Assembly: GCF_008931805.1 (NCBI RefSeq)
Contig: NZ_CP044399.1
Location: 2,046,001-2,110,000 of the forward strand
Origin: Moritella marina ATCC 15381
Lineage (GTDB): Bacteria > Pseudomonadota > Gammaproteobacteria > Enterobacterales > Moritellaceae
Direction of reading: 5' to 3'
DNA: 64,000 nucleotides
A program made the position numbers and the translations under genes. Under the pieces are notes generated by a model. That model saw only the letters and a program-made list of their open reading frames with translations, was not told where the DNA came from and did not search any database. Of the stretch, positions 1 to 9,958 are shown one piece after another; positions within the stretch are counted from its first letter, which is position 1; every line of letters starts with the position of its first letter.

Positions 1-902
1 GACGATGTCACAGGCGTAATCTTCCATTCCTGCTGCCATTTTTCAGTCAGTGTTCTAGCGCCCCAAATAAAGCCTTGGTAAGAGGCAGTAGTCCCACTAG
101 TACTTAAGCTGTTAACATACTTAATCACGTTATTGAGATCGTTTGTAAGTGGTAAAATAAATGCCGTCTGACTGCAACGGTCTAACCAAGGTCCCGGTGT
201 AACCTCTTTGAAATCTAGGCTCCTGGGTGACGAATTTAACGACCTCACAGTTTTATCAGCATCAAAATTACTACCGCGATAGGCCAAACCATCAACGCAT
301 TTAGGACTTGCTTTAGAGCTGGGTAGCCAAGGTGCTGCAGTCACACCAACACCCGTTTGAAAAGGCACAATAGCAAAGCGAACTTGATTATTACTTGGGT
401 CAATGTCGCTTATCACATCGGTAATAATTCTTTTTAATTCAGGTAAATCCGATCTCATCGAACCTGAAATATCCAAAACGAGTGAAAAATCAGTTGGATT
501 TTGAATCACATTCGCCACTAATTTAGCGCTAGAACCGCTGTTTGATGTAACTAAGCTTGAACTGTTAACTTCAACTGGCAGTAATTTATTCATTGCCGGT
601 TCAAAACGATATTGCACTGATATTTGACAACCATCACTCCTCGTTAAGCGGACACTATTATCAAATACAGGCAGCACAAAATTAGGACGGTAATAATTTA
701 AAATACTGTCAATAACAGTTGGCTCATCACGTTGTTGATACGTGCAGGCAAGTCCTGCAGCTTCAGCGGCTTGACCTGTTCTCATCACTACTTGGCTGTA
801 CATCGCAAAAAACACCGTCATGGCTAATAAGCTCATAATCGCAGGTAACATAAACGTGAATGTGAGAGTTATAGCGCCACGTTGACGCGATATGGACATC
901 AT
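1..902 (-). CDS. tadG: TadG-like pilus assembly protein with von Willebrand factor A domain (3' end cut by window)
   Basis: The reading frame is open from an ATG at 902 to the window edge, so the C-terminus is missing. The N-terminus has a short basic leader with an RGA motif followed by one hydrophobic segment (about residues 17-36), as in TadE/TadG pseudopilin-like proteins. Around residues 140-146 is a DISGS sequence, the metal-binding (MIDAS) motif of vWA domains. TadG proteins are envelope-anchored parts of the Flp/Tad pilus machine. The start overlaps the stop of the preceding tadF-like gene (ATGATG over TGA), which suggests translational coupling at the end of the tad operon. Confidence 0.85.
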   Translation of the reverse strand, partial: MMSISRQRGAITLTFTFMLPAIMSLLAMTVFFAMYSQVVMRTGQAAEAAGLACTYQQRDEPTVIDSILNYYRPNFVLPVFDNSVRLTRSDGCQISVQYRFEPAMNKLLPVEVNSSSLVTSNSGSSAKLVANVIQNPTDFSLVLDISGSMRSDLPELKRIITDVISDIDPSNNQVRFAIVPFQTGVGVTAAPWLPSSKASPKCVDGLAYRGSNFDADKTVRSLNSSPRSLDFKEVTPGPWLDRCSQTAFILPLTNDLNNVIKYVNSLSTSGTTASYQGFIWGARTLTEKWQQEWKITPVTS

Positions 903-1510
903 ATTTTACGCCCTATTAATAACGCCGAACTTTGATAATAACGATCACTGAAGCTACGTATAAATAGAGGCGTAATACCATAACCAAAGCTCTCTACCCC
1001 CTTAATACACAGGGTGACTTGAAATAATTCAGCCCGCTGTCCAGCATTTATGCCAGGGGTTATACCTCGGGGGGATAATTCCGTTAATGATGATAATGAC
1101 GTAGCAGCGTCACACTCCACCCCTCTATTTAAAGGGTAGTGTTTTGATTTTTTGGTTAAAGGATCAAAGATCAGTTGTTCAACTTGGAGTCCAATATCAG
1201 CTGACGATTCAACAATTAAATCGTGGAAATGCCACTGCGCAACTTGTAATAATGAATCAGCGACGTCATCCGAAATTACATTTGAAGTAGCAGAGCTTGA
1301 AGCTGGATTATTTATGCCATTATCACATTCAGCACAAGCCACAATTGATGTCAGTGAATAAGCTAACGCATTAAGTTGGTTCTTGTGATTGATCCCTTGG
1401 TTGATCTTGATGACAAATAAAACAAGAATAACCATGACTAATGTAATGATCGGGAATTCGATCACACTACTGCCACGCTGAGCAGCATACAATCTGGGTT
1501 TAGTTCGCAT
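899..1510 (-). CDS. tadF: TadF-like pseudopilin
   Basis: About 203 residues with a short basic N-terminus (RGSSVIEF) leading into a hydrophobic helix, the layout of TadE/TadF pseudopilins, where prepilin peptidase cuts after the Gly and the conserved Glu sits at +5. The rest is a periplasmic domain with several Cys residues. I chose the ATG at 1510, preceded by GGAG eight bases upstream, over a GTG nine bases earlier. The start lies inside the end of the TadE-like gene. It belongs to the tad operon. Assignment as TadF rather than a second TadE rests on gene order and is less certain than membership of the family. Confidence 0.75.
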   Translation of the reverse strand: MRTKPRLYAAQRGSSVIEFPIITLVMVILVLFVIKINQGINHKNQLNALAYSLTSIVACAECDNGINNPASSSATSNVISDDVADSLLQVAQWHFHDLIVESSADIGLQVEQLIFDPLTKKSKHYPLNRGVECDAATSLSSLTELSPRGITPGINAGQRAELFQVTLCIKGVESFGYGITPLFIRSFSDRYYQSSALLIGRKI

Positions 1511-1970
1511 AATTAGCACTCCGCTCTACAGTCACTAACGTCGTACGTTTAAAGTTTGATAAACGCGCAAAACTATCAGAAAAACCTGCAACAAATAGCG
1601 ATTTATACGGATAAAACAAGGTAAACTCAGCGAAGTCTTGCCCGTCAAAACTGGCGACAAAATCATCATTTTTTAAGGCATCCAAACTGGTAAAATAATG
1701 ACCTTGAACAGTGATATCGCTACCATTCAATAATGGTAACTCTTGCTCTGACAGGGTTAATTGTAATTTGGCGGTTAAATCTTCACGCGAATTATCAACA
1801 ACTAATCCTCGTGCTGCAGAAGATAAGGCCACATCAACCATACTACTCACCATCATAAAACGGCTAATTTCGATCAACCCCAACAGCAATACAAAAAATG
1901 GTAATATTGTCACTGCAAATTCAATACTAACGCCACCTTGTTGACGATTTATCCTATTTGACAAGATCAT
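1500..1970 (-). CDS. tadE: TadE-like pseudopilin
   Basis: A 156-residue protein starting with a basic leader, then GGVSIEFAV and a long hydrophobic helix (about residues 15-38). This is the TadE signature: prepilin-peptidase site, Glu at +5 and one membrane segment. TadE pseudopilins are processed by the prepilin peptidase and are needed for Flp pilus assembly. The start codon overlaps the stop of the TPR lipoprotein gene (ATGA), and the end overlaps the next pseudopilin gene. Confidence 0.82.
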   Translation of the reverse strand: MILSNRINRQQGGVSIEFAVTILPFFVLLLGLIEISRFMMVSSMVDVALSSAARGLVVDNSREDLTAKLQLTLSEQELPLLNGSDITVQGHYFTSLDALKNDDFVASFDGQDFAEFTLFYPYKSLFVAGFSDSFARLSNFKRTTLVTVERSANYAN

Positions 1971-2776
1971 TGTTTAACCTGCTCTGTCGATAACAGTTCT
2001 TGCTGTAACTGACCTTGATAAAGCTGTTGATAATAAGTAAGGTTATTTTCTAATTCAGCCTTAGTCAGATCTTGTTTTGCAATGGTTTCTGCCGCGTCAA
2101 CATCGCCCTTCAGCGCAAAGGCCAAGGCTAAATTCTGACGGCTTTTAGACGTTGAACTACCACGTAAATAGTGTGAGTAAAGCACATCGATACCCTGCTG
2201 TGGTTGCCCATCTAAGATCCAAGCAAGCGCTAAATTATTACGATACTCTAAATTATCAGGTGCATGAGCAAGCGCGCTCGTAAACGCGATTCTTGCTTGA
2301 GGGTAGTCCTTAAACAAGGCGTAATTAATACCTAAACTGTTTAATGCTTTAGCATCTTTAGGTAATAATTTAGCCGCTTTTTGTAAATCTAAAATAGCCT
2401 CCTCTAAGTTACCTAAACCTTGCTGTGCATTGCCCCTTTCACGTAATATTTGGCCAAACATCAGCGATGACTTATTGGTTTCACTTAGCATCAACGCATG
2501 TACTTGATTAAGATAATGCAATGCTAAATCAAATTCAGACATTTGGTTGTAAGCAGTTCCTATCGCTAACAACAGCTCGGTATCGTTTGGTTGCAAATCG
2601 AGTTGCTTACGATAAATAGAGATCGCACTGTCTGGTCTACCACTATCAAGTGCCAACTGTGCCAGCTCACGATCTGAGTGCATTTCTTCGGTTTGGCTTA
2701 GTTGATTAGCGCTACAGCCAGATAACATCAGAAAACCAAACATTATCAACACTTTCGCCAGTGACGTTTTCATCAC
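1967..2776 (-). CDS. tadD: TadD-like TPR lipoprotein
   Basis: A 269-residue protein with a lipoprotein signal (lipobox LSGC near residue 21) followed by several tetratricopeptide repeats between about residues 40 and 215. TadD is the TPR lipoprotein of Tad loci and is thought to act like a pilotin or scaffold for the secretin. It overlaps tadC by four bases upstream and the TadE-like gene downstream, so it is probably co-translated. The C-terminal tail is Gln-rich. Confidence 0.85.
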   Translation of the reverse strand: MMKTSLAKVLIMFGFLMLSGCSANQLSQTEEMHSDRELAQLALDSGRPDSAISIYRKQLDLQPNDTELLLAIGTAYNQMSEFDLALHYLNQVHALMLSETNKSSLMFGQILRERGNAQQGLGNLEEAILDLQKAAKLLPKDAKALNSLGINYALFKDYPQARIAFTSALAHAPDNLEYRNNLALAWILDGQPQQGIDVLYSHYLRGSSTSKSRQNLALAFALKGDVDAAETIAKQDLTKAELENNLTYYQQLYQGQLQQELLSTEQVKQ

Positions 2777-3666
2777 ATACCTCCGAGGCTATCTAATAAT
2801 GCGATGATCGTTGGTGCAACAATCAGTACGACCACAGGAAGCATAATTAATACCACCACAGGTAATGACATTTTCGCGGGGATCTTACCGACTCTCTCTT
2901 CTAGGCGTAAATATTGATATTGACGGCTATCACTGGCAATTAAACGCATCGTGGGTGCTATCTTACTGCCATATTTTTCAGCTTGAGATAAGGCGATAAC
3001 CATGTTTTCAACTTCCACTAAACCGGTTCGCTCTGCCAAGTTATTTAATGCCGTAATACGAGAGTCCAATAAGCGTAACTCCGCTTCAGTGATTAACCAT
3101 TCACGTGATAATTCGGGAGTAACAGACGTCATTTCACGTCCAACACGTTGAAATACCGCTTCCAAGGTCAAACCTGATTCGACACAAATAACCATTAAAT
3201 CGAGCGCATCAGGCAGCGCTAGCGCAATACGGTAATTAACCGTGCGGGCACGCCATTTCAGCCACTGCTCAGCAACAAGTCCGCCAGAAATAGCAAAGAT
3301 TAAAGTCTTAGCGATAACGAATTTATCGGTATCAAAATCGACATACCATTGCCATGCAATCGCACTCAACAGCATTAAGCTTACTTTGCACAATAAAAAT
3401 ATAGCGCTTGCTCTTGGGCCATGAAATCCAGCTTTAACCAATAGTGCGCTAATATCAGGCGCGACTGTTAGGCGTAACCAGCCAATTGGTGCCGATGATT
3501 TAGTTTGGCCAAGGGGGCGGTATTTCTGCGGTGCCGATTCCGATGCTGATACCAACACCAGTCGTTTTAACAGTTGCTCACGGCGCTGTGCTGGTGTACT
3601 AAATAACAATGCCATCATCGCGCCAGTAATAAGCAAAGTAACGGCAATCCATAAAGATAAAGACAT
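2773..3666 (-). CDS. tadC: TadC inner-membrane pilus platform protein
   Basis: A 297-residue polytopic membrane protein with hydrophobic segments at the N-terminus, around residues 85-130, and two at the C-terminus. It carries a type II secretion F domain (GspF/TadC), including ALPDALDLMVICVESGLTLE and a later SQAEKYGSKIAPTMR-type segment. TadB and TadC form the inner-membrane platform on which the TadA ATPase acts. It directly follows tadB (stop and start share base 3666) and overlaps tadD by four bases. Confidence 0.9.
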   Translation of the reverse strand: MSLSLWIAVTLLITGAMMALLFSTPAQRREQLLKRLVLVSASESAPQKYRPLGQTKSSAPIGWLRLTVAPDISALLVKAGFHGPRASAIFLLCKVSLMLLSAIAWQWYVDFDTDKFVIAKTLIFAISGGLVAEQWLKWRARTVNYRIALALPDALDLMVICVESGLTLEAVFQRVGREMTSVTPELSREWLITEAELRLLDSRITALNNLAERTGLVEVENMVIALSQAEKYGSKIAPTMRLIASDSRQYQYLRLEERVGKIPAKMSLPVVVLIMLPVVVLIVAPTIIALLDSLGGM

Positions 3667-4601
3667 TAAGCTCTCACCTTCGTTAACAAATGAATAATAG
3701 CGAAACCAAGAACCATACTGGTAAACACATAACCTAAGACTAAATGCCCGCTAGGGTTTTGAGTTAACGTCACAAATGCACTGGGGTTTTTAAAGAACAT
3801 TACCGAGATAAGTACCACTGGTAAGCTAGCTAAAATAGCGGCAGTCATGCGCGGTTCGGCAGTTAAGCTTCTGATTTTCATTTTAATAGCTGCGTTGTCA
3901 TGCACTGTTCGGCTCAAGCTATGTAGTACCTCACGCAGCTGACCACCATTCTCTTCGTTTAAAATTAATGCCACGCTAAAGAAATGAAAACTCACATAAG
4001 GCAAACGAATACGGGCCTGGTTTAGCGCTTGCTTTAGGCCAATACCAATTTCTAATTTATCGCGGATCAACCCAAACTCTCGTCCCAATATCCCTTGTTG
4101 ATAATCTGCTATTTGAGCAATAGCTTGCGGCACTGAAATACCTGCCGACACCGCCCGCGACATTTGCCCTAACACTTGTGTAAAACCAGCATTAAATTCA
4201 CTATGTTGACGCACAGTCATGATCCAATAGCTCACAGCCAAAACCATAAAAATAACAATCGCAATAATCATCATTCTCATTAAGGATGTAAAAAAAGGTA
4301 ACGTAAACCAGACTACAACAGCCAAAATTGCTAACAATAGTTGTAGAACACGCTTAGCTTTACGGTCAAATAAGGCGTCGACACGTGCTTTCAGATCGTA
4401 ACCATATTGTAATAAAGGGCTCGTTTTTTGCGCCCAATGAAATAAAGTTGACGTCGCTTTACTATCTGCACTATTCACTACAGATATCGAAATTAACCGA
4501 CGCTTTAATGCCTGTCGCTGGCGCTGATGCTGTAAGGCTTTATAACTACTAAACACAAACATAATCAATAACAGCAGGCCTATCACCATGACTGACATCA
4601 T
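3666..4601 (-). CDS. tadB: TadB inner-membrane pilus platform protein
   Basis: A 311-residue protein with an N-terminal membrane segment, two central hydrophobic helices (about residues 95-130), a cytoplasmic type II secretion F domain with the phrase MSRAVSAGISVPQAI and ENGGQL, and two C-terminal membrane helices. This is the standard TadB arrangement, and TadB pairs with TadC in the pilus platform. The start overlaps the tadA stop by four bases (ATGA). Confidence 0.9.
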   Translation of the reverse strand: MMSVMVIGLLLLIMFVFSSYKALQHQRQRQALKRRLISISVVNSADSKATSTLFHWAQKTSPLLQYGYDLKARVDALFDRKAKRVLQLLLAILAVVVWFTLPFFTSLMRMMIIAIVIFMVLAVSYWIMTVRQHSEFNAGFTQVLGQMSRAVSAGISVPQAIAQIADYQQGILGREFGLIRDKLEIGIGLKQALNQARIRLPYVSFHFFSVALILNEENGGQLREVLHSLSRTVHDNAAIKMKIRSLTAEPRMTAAILASLPVVLISVMFFKNPSAFVTLTQNPSGHLVLGYVFTSMVLGFAIIHLLTKVRA

Positions 4602-5953
4602 CGCACTCCCATGGCTTGTTTCAACTGAGATTCAAGTTGATAGTAACGCGCCTTCTCACTAAATCGCGGCAAGATTTTCGTGGATAGAAACTCCCCAACA
4701 AGATCGCCATTAACATCCATTTGCTGATAATCAAAATAGAACAGATCATGAGTAAGGTATTGATCGCCTTCAAGGCCGACAACTTCGGTAATATTAATTA
4801 CTCGACGTTTACCGTCTCGCATACGCTCCACTTGCACAACAACATCCACAGTACTGGCTATCTGGCGACGTAATGCAGACACAGGTAAATTAACCTCTGC
4901 CATTAACAGCATGTTTTCTAAACGGATTAACGCATCGTGCGGCGTATTGGCATGCAATGTGGACATTGAACCATCATGACCAGTATTCATCGCCTGCATC
5001 ATATCAAACGCTTCAGCGCCACGGACTTCACCTAAAATAATTCGGTCAGGACGCATCCGCAATGCATTACGTAGCAACTCACGCTGACCGATGGCTGCAG
5101 CGCCTTCGATATTAGCAGGCCTTGTTTCAATACTCACCACGTGTGGTTGCTGTAATTTTAATTCCGCTGCATCTTCAATCGTAATGATACGCTCGTCAGG
5201 TGAAATACCAAACGACAACGCATTCAGCAATGTCGTTTTACCGGCGCCGGTACCACCCGAAATCAGCACATTAACTCGGGATCGCGCAATAATATTTAGC
5301 ACATCCGCCATATCAGACGACATAGCACCGAACGCTGCAAGTTGCTGCAAGCTATGTTTTTGCTCATTAAATTTACGGATAGAAATACACGTACCATTTA
5401 ATGCCAATGGTGGGATAAGCACATTCACACGACTGCCGTTGGGTAAACGCGCATCAACCATCGGCGTTGTTTCATCGACACGACGACCGATACGACTTAC
5501 TATTCGACGCGCTAAATTCAATACATGTTCTTCATCACGAAAACGAACATCGGCACGCTTGACCTTTCCGCGATATTCAACAAATACCTCGGTATGACCA
5601 TTAACCATGATGTCTGTTATCTCAGGGTCATCCATTAACACTTGTAAAGGACCCAACCCCAGCATTTCATCAACAAGGCGCTGACTGATATTACGTTGCT
5701 CAGTACCCCCAATTGGAAATTGCTGACGAGCAGCAATATCACCGACGGCTTCAAACGTACGTACCTCAAGTTCTTCAGGCGTCAGCGTCACAACGACAGC
5801 AGGGGCTATGATCGCCATTATCTCTTGCTGGATAACATGAAAACGCTGCTCTTCAACATTATCATTCGATGTGACGTCCGCAACATCTGTGGATACGGAT
5901 AATGTCAGTAACGACTCCATTGGCGTCGGTGTGACTGTATTAGTTCCAAACAT
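4598..5953 (-). CDS. tadA: TadA/CpaF secretion ATPase
   Basis: A 451-residue type II/IV secretion ATPase of the CpaF family, which powers Flp pilus assembly. Visible motifs are Walker [10 protein letters not shown] (about residues 232-240), an Asp box (TIEDAAEL), a Walker B-region sequence [14 protein letters not shown], and a His-box region ([13 protein letters not shown]). The N-terminal region (about residues 90-220) carries the conserved [20 protein letters not shown] segment. Length is normal for the family. It starts at the last base of the tadZ gene. Confidence 0.95.
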   Translation of the reverse strand: MFGTNTVTPTPMESLLTLSVSTDVADVTSNDNVEEQRFHVIQQEIMAIIAPAVVVTLTPEELEVRTFEAVGDIAARQQFPIGGTEQRNISQRLVDEMLGLGPLQVLMDDPEITDIMVNGHTEVFVEYRGKVKRADVRFRDEEHVLNLARRIVSRIGRRVDETTPMVDARLPNGSRVNVLIPPLALNGTCISIRKFNEQKHSLQQLAAFGAMSSDMADVLNIIARSRVNVLISGGTGAGKTTLLNALSFGISPDERIITIEDAAELKLQQPHVVSIETRPANIEGAAAIGQRELLRNALRMRPDRIILGEVRGAEAFDMMQAMNTGHDGSMSTLHANTPHDALIRLENMLLMAEVNLPVSALRRQIASTVDVVVQVERMRDGKRRVINITEVVGLEGDQYLTHDLFYFDYQQMDVNGDLVGEFLSTKILPRFSEKARYYQLESQLKQAMGVR

Positions 5954-6771
5954 TACGCCCCCTTACGCCAGCGAAACACACTAGGCTTTGATACTTTAGA
6001 TTCACCACTAATAACAGCAACCAGTTTTTTCAATGCCTTTGCACTGCGACTTTTTTGATTAATAGCCAATAAACCGAGCGCATTACCGGTCCGCATATCT
6101 TCTGGAGAATACGGAATTTCAACATCCAATTTACGGTCCAAAGTCGCCGCGACATCATTAGCCGTAATTAAGGATTGTGCTGCGGGTTTCGTGTGATTAA
6201 GCACCACTATCGTGCGAGTGTCTAATGAGCCTGTAGAGGCTAACTTCGTCAATAATTGATTGCTACTGCGGATAGATGCTAATGTCGGTTCAACAATCAC
6301 CACACGGATATCACTGCGATTTAATGTTTCAAAGCCCACTTTATCGCGTAAACAGAATGCAGGAATATCCCAAATAACATGGTTCGCTTGTTCTAGGCAA
6401 AAGTCAGACACTTTATCCATACTTGCAACATCAGGCCAAAAGTGCAGTTCAAAACCAGACGCATAACCGGTAAATAGGTATAAATCATCATTAACCTTAA
6501 CCCCGCTACGTTGATAGATAACAGGCTCTAAACGGTCTGGAAATTGCAGCATTTCTAGCAATGCGTTATTCGCTTGTACACTGAATTGTAAGTCTAAATC
6601 ACCGGTCAAAAAATCAAGGTCAGCACAAGCGACACTGGTCTGACTCAATTGAGATAAACCCCAAGCAATATTGGCGATTAACGAGGTTGTACCAGCGCCA
6701 CCTTTGGCACTCACAACTGCGATCTTATGACGTTTTACGTGACCATTGGCGATTGGATTAGACGCTTGCAT
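5953..6771 (-). CDS. tadZ: TadZ/CpaE-like ParA-family ATPase
   Basis: A 272-residue MinD/ParA-like ATPase. A deviant Walker A motif, KGGAGTT, lies at about residues 23-29, and ADLDF marks the switch/Walker A' region. TadZ/CpaE proteins place the Tad machine at the pole. Many have an N-terminal atypical receiver domain, making them about 380-400 residues long; here the P-loop begins almost at the N-terminus, so that domain is absent. It sits immediately upstream of tadA and downstream of the CpaD-like lipoprotein gene (2-base gap). Confidence 0.85.
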   Translation of the reverse strand: MQASNPIANGHVKRHKIAVVSAKGGAGTTSLIANIAWGLSQLSQTSVACADLDFLTGDLDLQFSVQANNALLEMLQFPDRLEPVIYQRSGVKVNDDLYLFTGYASGFELHFWPDVASMDKVSDFCLEQANHVIWDIPAFCLRDKVGFETLNRSDIRVVIVEPTLASIRSSNQLLTKLASTGSLDTRTIVVLNHTKPAAQSLITANDVAATLDRKLDVEIPYSPEDMRTGNALGLLAINQKSRSAKALKKLVAVISGESKVSKPSVFRWRKGA

Positions 6772-6773
6772 TA

Positions 6774-7403
6774 TTACTGCCCTCCTAAGCTAGACGAAAT
6801 ACTACTGCTGTTATTTTTATCTGCTTGATCGCTATTGCTGGTCGTTGGCTGATAATAAGTATCCACTCTTGATACAGCTTTACGACCCTCTGTTGCATCG
6901 AGCGTACGTCCAATAGCAAGATCTCTTGGTGTTGCAACCATTTGCGCTAAAGTACTCGCATTGGCGCAACCAAAGTTAGGGCTCGATTTAAATTCATTTA
7001 ACATACTGTGATCCAGCTTCCCTGCAACACAATTAGGTACAAGGCTACGATAAGATTCAACGAATAAGGCGACATCAGCTACCGTTGATGTTTCAGCTAC
7101 TTCGCTTGTTACCTGAGATGGATACACACCGGCCTGTTTTAACAATGCCGTTAATGCAGGTACTGCACTCGCGCCTTTGCTGCTATAAGTGGCTATCTTT
7201 ATCCGCAATGCTGACGAATCACCTCTTTGATAAATAAATTCATTCAACGCGGCCTGATCACTTTTTGATAATCCCTTTTGATCCAGTTGTAACGCTATTT
7301 TGTGCGTAACCGCTTCTACTTGAACTTCTGGTTGACGCTGTACAGAATCAATTGCACAGGCACTCAACAAACCACACATTATTAATATCGAAAATATCCG
7401 CAT
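6774..7403 (-). CDS. cpaD: CpaD-like pilus lipoprotein
   Basis: About 209 residues from the ATG at 7403, which is preceded by a GAGG ribosome site, has the upstream stop just before it, and gives a clean lipoprotein signal (lipobox LSACA). An upstream in-frame ATG would place 23 extra residues inside the secretin gene. The mature part has two Cys residues and a conserved PNFGCANASTLAQMVATPRDL stretch typical of CpaD/RcpB-type Tad proteins, with a Ser/Asn-rich tail. The likely role is an outer-membrane partner of the secretin. Confidence 0.8.
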   Translation of the reverse strand: MRIFSILIMCGLLSACAIDSVQRQPEVQVEAVTHKIALQLDQKGLSKSDQAALNEFIYQRGDSSALRIKIATYSSKGASAVPALTALLKQAGVYPSQVTSEVAETSTVADVALFVESYRSLVPNCVAGKLDHSMLNEFKSSPNFGCANASTLAQMVATPRDLAIGRTLDATEGRKAVSRVDTYYQPTTSNSDQADKNNSSSISSSLGGQ

Positions 7404-7410
7404 AACTACC

Positions 7411-8808
7411 TCAGTAATAAAATCCGTTATCGCCAAGCAGTCGCGGTTGGCGATTGTCAGTACGATCTTCATTGGTTGTTGAACTTGCTGTTTGTTTGTC
7501 TATTGGCCAGGCTAATAAGCGTTCAACATCACTCATCGGGATCAAACCATCTGTTGGCAACGCGAATGTGTCAGAACGAGTCGGTTGCACTAAATAAGCC
7601 GTCGCAATAATAATGAGTTCCGTTTCTTCACGTTGAAATTCGGTTGAGCGGAATAGCGCACCAAGTACTGGAATATCACCCAACAATGGCATTTTTTGTA
7701 ACTGCTCAATATCTTTTGACTGCAATAACCCACCCAATGCAAAGCTTTGACCACTAGCCAGTTCTACTGTTGTCGCAGCGCGGCGCGTCACAAACGTCGG
7801 GAATGAAGAACTGCCCTCCTGTCCGCCAATTTGCACACTTGTTTCCGAAGATACCGTGCTGACTTCAGAAAATACTTGCAGGCTAATTTGATTCGCACTT
7901 AATACCGTCGGTTTAAAATCAAGCTTCACACCAAACTGTTTATACTCCACAGACGCGGTATCGTTATAAACCAAAGGTAACGGGATCTCACCACCGACAA
8001 GAAACGACGCTTCTTCACCACTCATCGCGGTTAAATTAGGTTCTGCGAGCACCGACATCATGCCGTTAGTTGCCAATGCATCAACGATTACCGATAGATC
8101 AGCCCAACCAGCAGGGTTTACACCACCCAGTTTGCCGCCGTAATTATCTAAAAACGCAAATGTACCAGTACCAAAACCTTGTGAACCCCATTTGATGCCC
8201 AATTTGTTCGACACTTTACGAGATACCTCGGCAATACGAATACGTAAATTAACTTGATTTGGCATGGTGACTTGTAATTGATTGATCAATTCATCGTCAT
8301 CTGTTTTTGCAACTGGCGCGGCAGCAGTTGCGCCACCTTCTGAACCAGCACCTTGTGATACATCGCTTGCTGTTGCTAACGCAGAGACATAACCCTCAGA
8401 TAAGCGAACTATCTTTTCCGCCATGCTGGCTGTCGGAACTTGCCCTTTTAAAAACAACTTACCGGCGGTTGATTCTGCGTTAAATAATGCATCAGGAAAT
8501 TCATCATGAATGAGATCGTTAAGCTCAGTGACATTATGATTAACCTTCACAGTCGCTGAATAAATAACGTTTTCTTTAGCATCCAGTACATACAAAGACG
8601 TACTCCCTGTTTTCTTACCGAACACCATGATCTTGGTATTGGTTAAAGTTTGGTAATCGGCAATACCACTACTCGCTATGAAAATAGACTTTGCAGTACT
8701 TGGCAGTACCACTAATCGTGCTTTGTTTAATACCACATCCAAAGTCTGCGCTTGTAATACTGTGCTCAGTAGTAATAACGACAATGCGCTCACTAATTGT
8801 TTAATCAT
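7411..8808 (-). CDS. rcpA: RcpA/CpaC outer-membrane secretin
   Basis: About 465 residues. The chosen ATG at 8808 follows AGGA and gives a proper signal peptide ending LQAQ; an ATG 15 bases upstream is less likely. The N-terminal pilus-secretin domain (VVLPSTAKSIFIASSGIADY) is followed by a linker rich in Ala/Gly and a C-terminal secretin domain (about residues 190-410) with VPVLGALFRS and ELIIIATAYLV. Secretins form the outer-membrane channel for the Flp pilus. The start overlaps the end of the CpaB-like gene by eight bases. Confidence 0.92.
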   Translation of the reverse strand: MIKQLVSALSLLLLSTVLQAQTLDVVLNKARLVVLPSTAKSIFIASSGIADYQTLTNTKIMVFGKKTGSTSLYVLDAKENVIYSATVKVNHNVTELNDLIHDEFPDALFNAESTAGKLFLKGQVPTASMAEKIVRLSEGYVSALATASDVSQGAGSEGGATAAAPVAKTDDDELINQLQVTMPNQVNLRIRIAEVSRKVSNKLGIKWGSQGFGTGTFAFLDNYGGKLGGVNPAGWADLSVIVDALATNGMMSVLAEPNLTAMSGEEASFLVGGEIPLPLVYNDTASVEYKQFGVKLDFKPTVLSANQISLQVFSEVSTVSSETSVQIGGQEGSSSFPTFVTRRAATTVELASGQSFALGGLLQSKDIEQLQKMPLLGDIPVLGALFRSTEFQREETELIIIATAYLVQPTRSDTFALPTDGLIPMSDVERLLAWPIDKQTASSTTNEDRTDNRQPRLLGDNGFYY

Positions 8809-9667
8809 TTTCGGTTCCTGCATTACTCATCACTCGTTTTTCTTTAGCGCGAAATTCAACTAAACCAATATCCGGTTGGACTTGTTTAATTGCAGGTAAA
8901 ATATCATCGACATTGATAGCTGCGATTGCCACATTATCTGTATCTAAGTTGTTTTTACTACGTAAGACCATCGACAATGTACCCAGTTGATTGGCTAAGG
9001 TGATTTGATTGGCTTGTGTCGGTGACACTTCTAACGTCACGGTACTGTTATCTGGCAATACGCCTTTATTGTTTTTTTGCTTTTCCATATAACGCGTAAG
9101 TTGTAAGGCGTCGTTAAATGCCAACACTCGGACATTTTGTGCGATAGTTTTTACGTATAAACTTTGGGTTTCATTACCACGAGAGCGCAGTTCTTGCTCT
9201 TTTGATGCCAGCAGTAATACATCAACATGATCACCAGGACCAATTAAGCCAGAGTTAGCAGTTACTTGATCAACAGGTACTGAAACTGCGCGATAACTGG
9301 GGCGTAACATCACCGACAAAAAGCCACCTTGTTCAGGTTTCAAGAAATCTGATGGGCTTAATATTTGTCCTGCGACAAAATCATCCGCAGCTACGGTATT
9401 TTTTAATGTCGACATTAAAAAGGTGGCTTTATCAATAAAATCGATGCGGGCACTAAGATCCTGTTCATTTACCGTTTTCCAGGCAAATAACGAGGCGCTA
9501 TAAGGACGACCAATAGTGATATCCTGCGTGGTCACAAGTACTTCATAAGTCTTAACGACATCCTGTCTAGACGTGCTTTTCACTGGTGCTGACAAGCTGA
9601 AAAATAGCCAAATCAATCCAAGTAAAGACGTACAAACAGACAGATAAACTAAACGTTTTGCATGCAT
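8801..9667 (-). CDS. rcpC: RcpC/CpaB pilus assembly protein
   Basis: A 288-residue protein with one N-terminal membrane segment and an SAF domain followed by the RcpC/CpaB domain, visible as SVPVDQVTANSGLIGPGDHVDVLLL and VTLEVSPTQANQITLANQLGTLSMVLR. CpaB/RcpC proteins are periplasmic parts of Tad systems and may interact with the secretin through cell-wall-associated domains. It is the first gene after the flp pilin, with a gap of 55 bases, and overlaps rcpA. Confidence 0.88.
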   Translation of the reverse strand: MHAKRLVYLSVCTSLLGLIWLFFSLSAPVKSTSRQDVVKTYEVLVTTQDITIGRPYSASLFAWKTVNEQDLSARIDFIDKATFLMSTLKNTVAADDFVAGQILSPSDFLKPEQGGFLSVMLRPSYRAVSVPVDQVTANSGLIGPGDHVDVLLLASKEQELRSRGNETQSLYVKTIAQNVRVLAFNDALQLTRYMEKQKNNKGVLPDNSTVTLEVSPTQANQITLANQLGTLSMVLRSKNNLDTDNVAIAAINVDDILPAIKQVQPDIGLVEFRAKEKRVMSNAGTEND

Positions 9668-9722
9668 AATTGTTGCTTCTATTAATACGGCCGAAACCGT
9701 ATATTCTCTGAGTTAATGTTTA

Positions 9723-9902
9723 TTATTTATCAGCTTTAACTGTATCTAATCTTTCAATAACAGACTCATAAGTCTGCTCAATTGCATCCGAAAGCTTGCC
9801 GTCAGAACCAAAAAATTGCAGCATAATAAGTGACATAGCAGCCGCTAAAATTGCGTATTCAATTGCTGCTGCACCACGTTGTTTTTGTTTGTTGTTTTTC
9901 AT
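9723..9902 (-). CDS. flp: Flp-type major pilin
   Basis: A 59-codon gene. The product begins with a Lys/Gln-rich basic leader, then RGAAAIEYAILAAAMSLIM. This is the Flp prepilin signature: cleavage after Gly10, Glu at +5 next to Tyr at +6, and a hydrophobic helix. The C-terminal part is short and acidic (SDAIEQTYESVIERL). An AGAGAG purine stretch precedes the ATG. It heads the tad operon, as usual for the pilin gene, and is the structural subunit polymerised by TadA/B/C. Confidence 0.93.
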   Translation of the reverse strand: MKNNKQKQRGAAAIEYAILAAAMSLIMLQFFGSDGKLSDAIEQTYESVIERLDTVKADK

Positions 9903-9958
9903 TTTTTCATCTCTCTTTTTTTATTATGTTGTTTTTAATTAATTTTTTAATTTATCGC

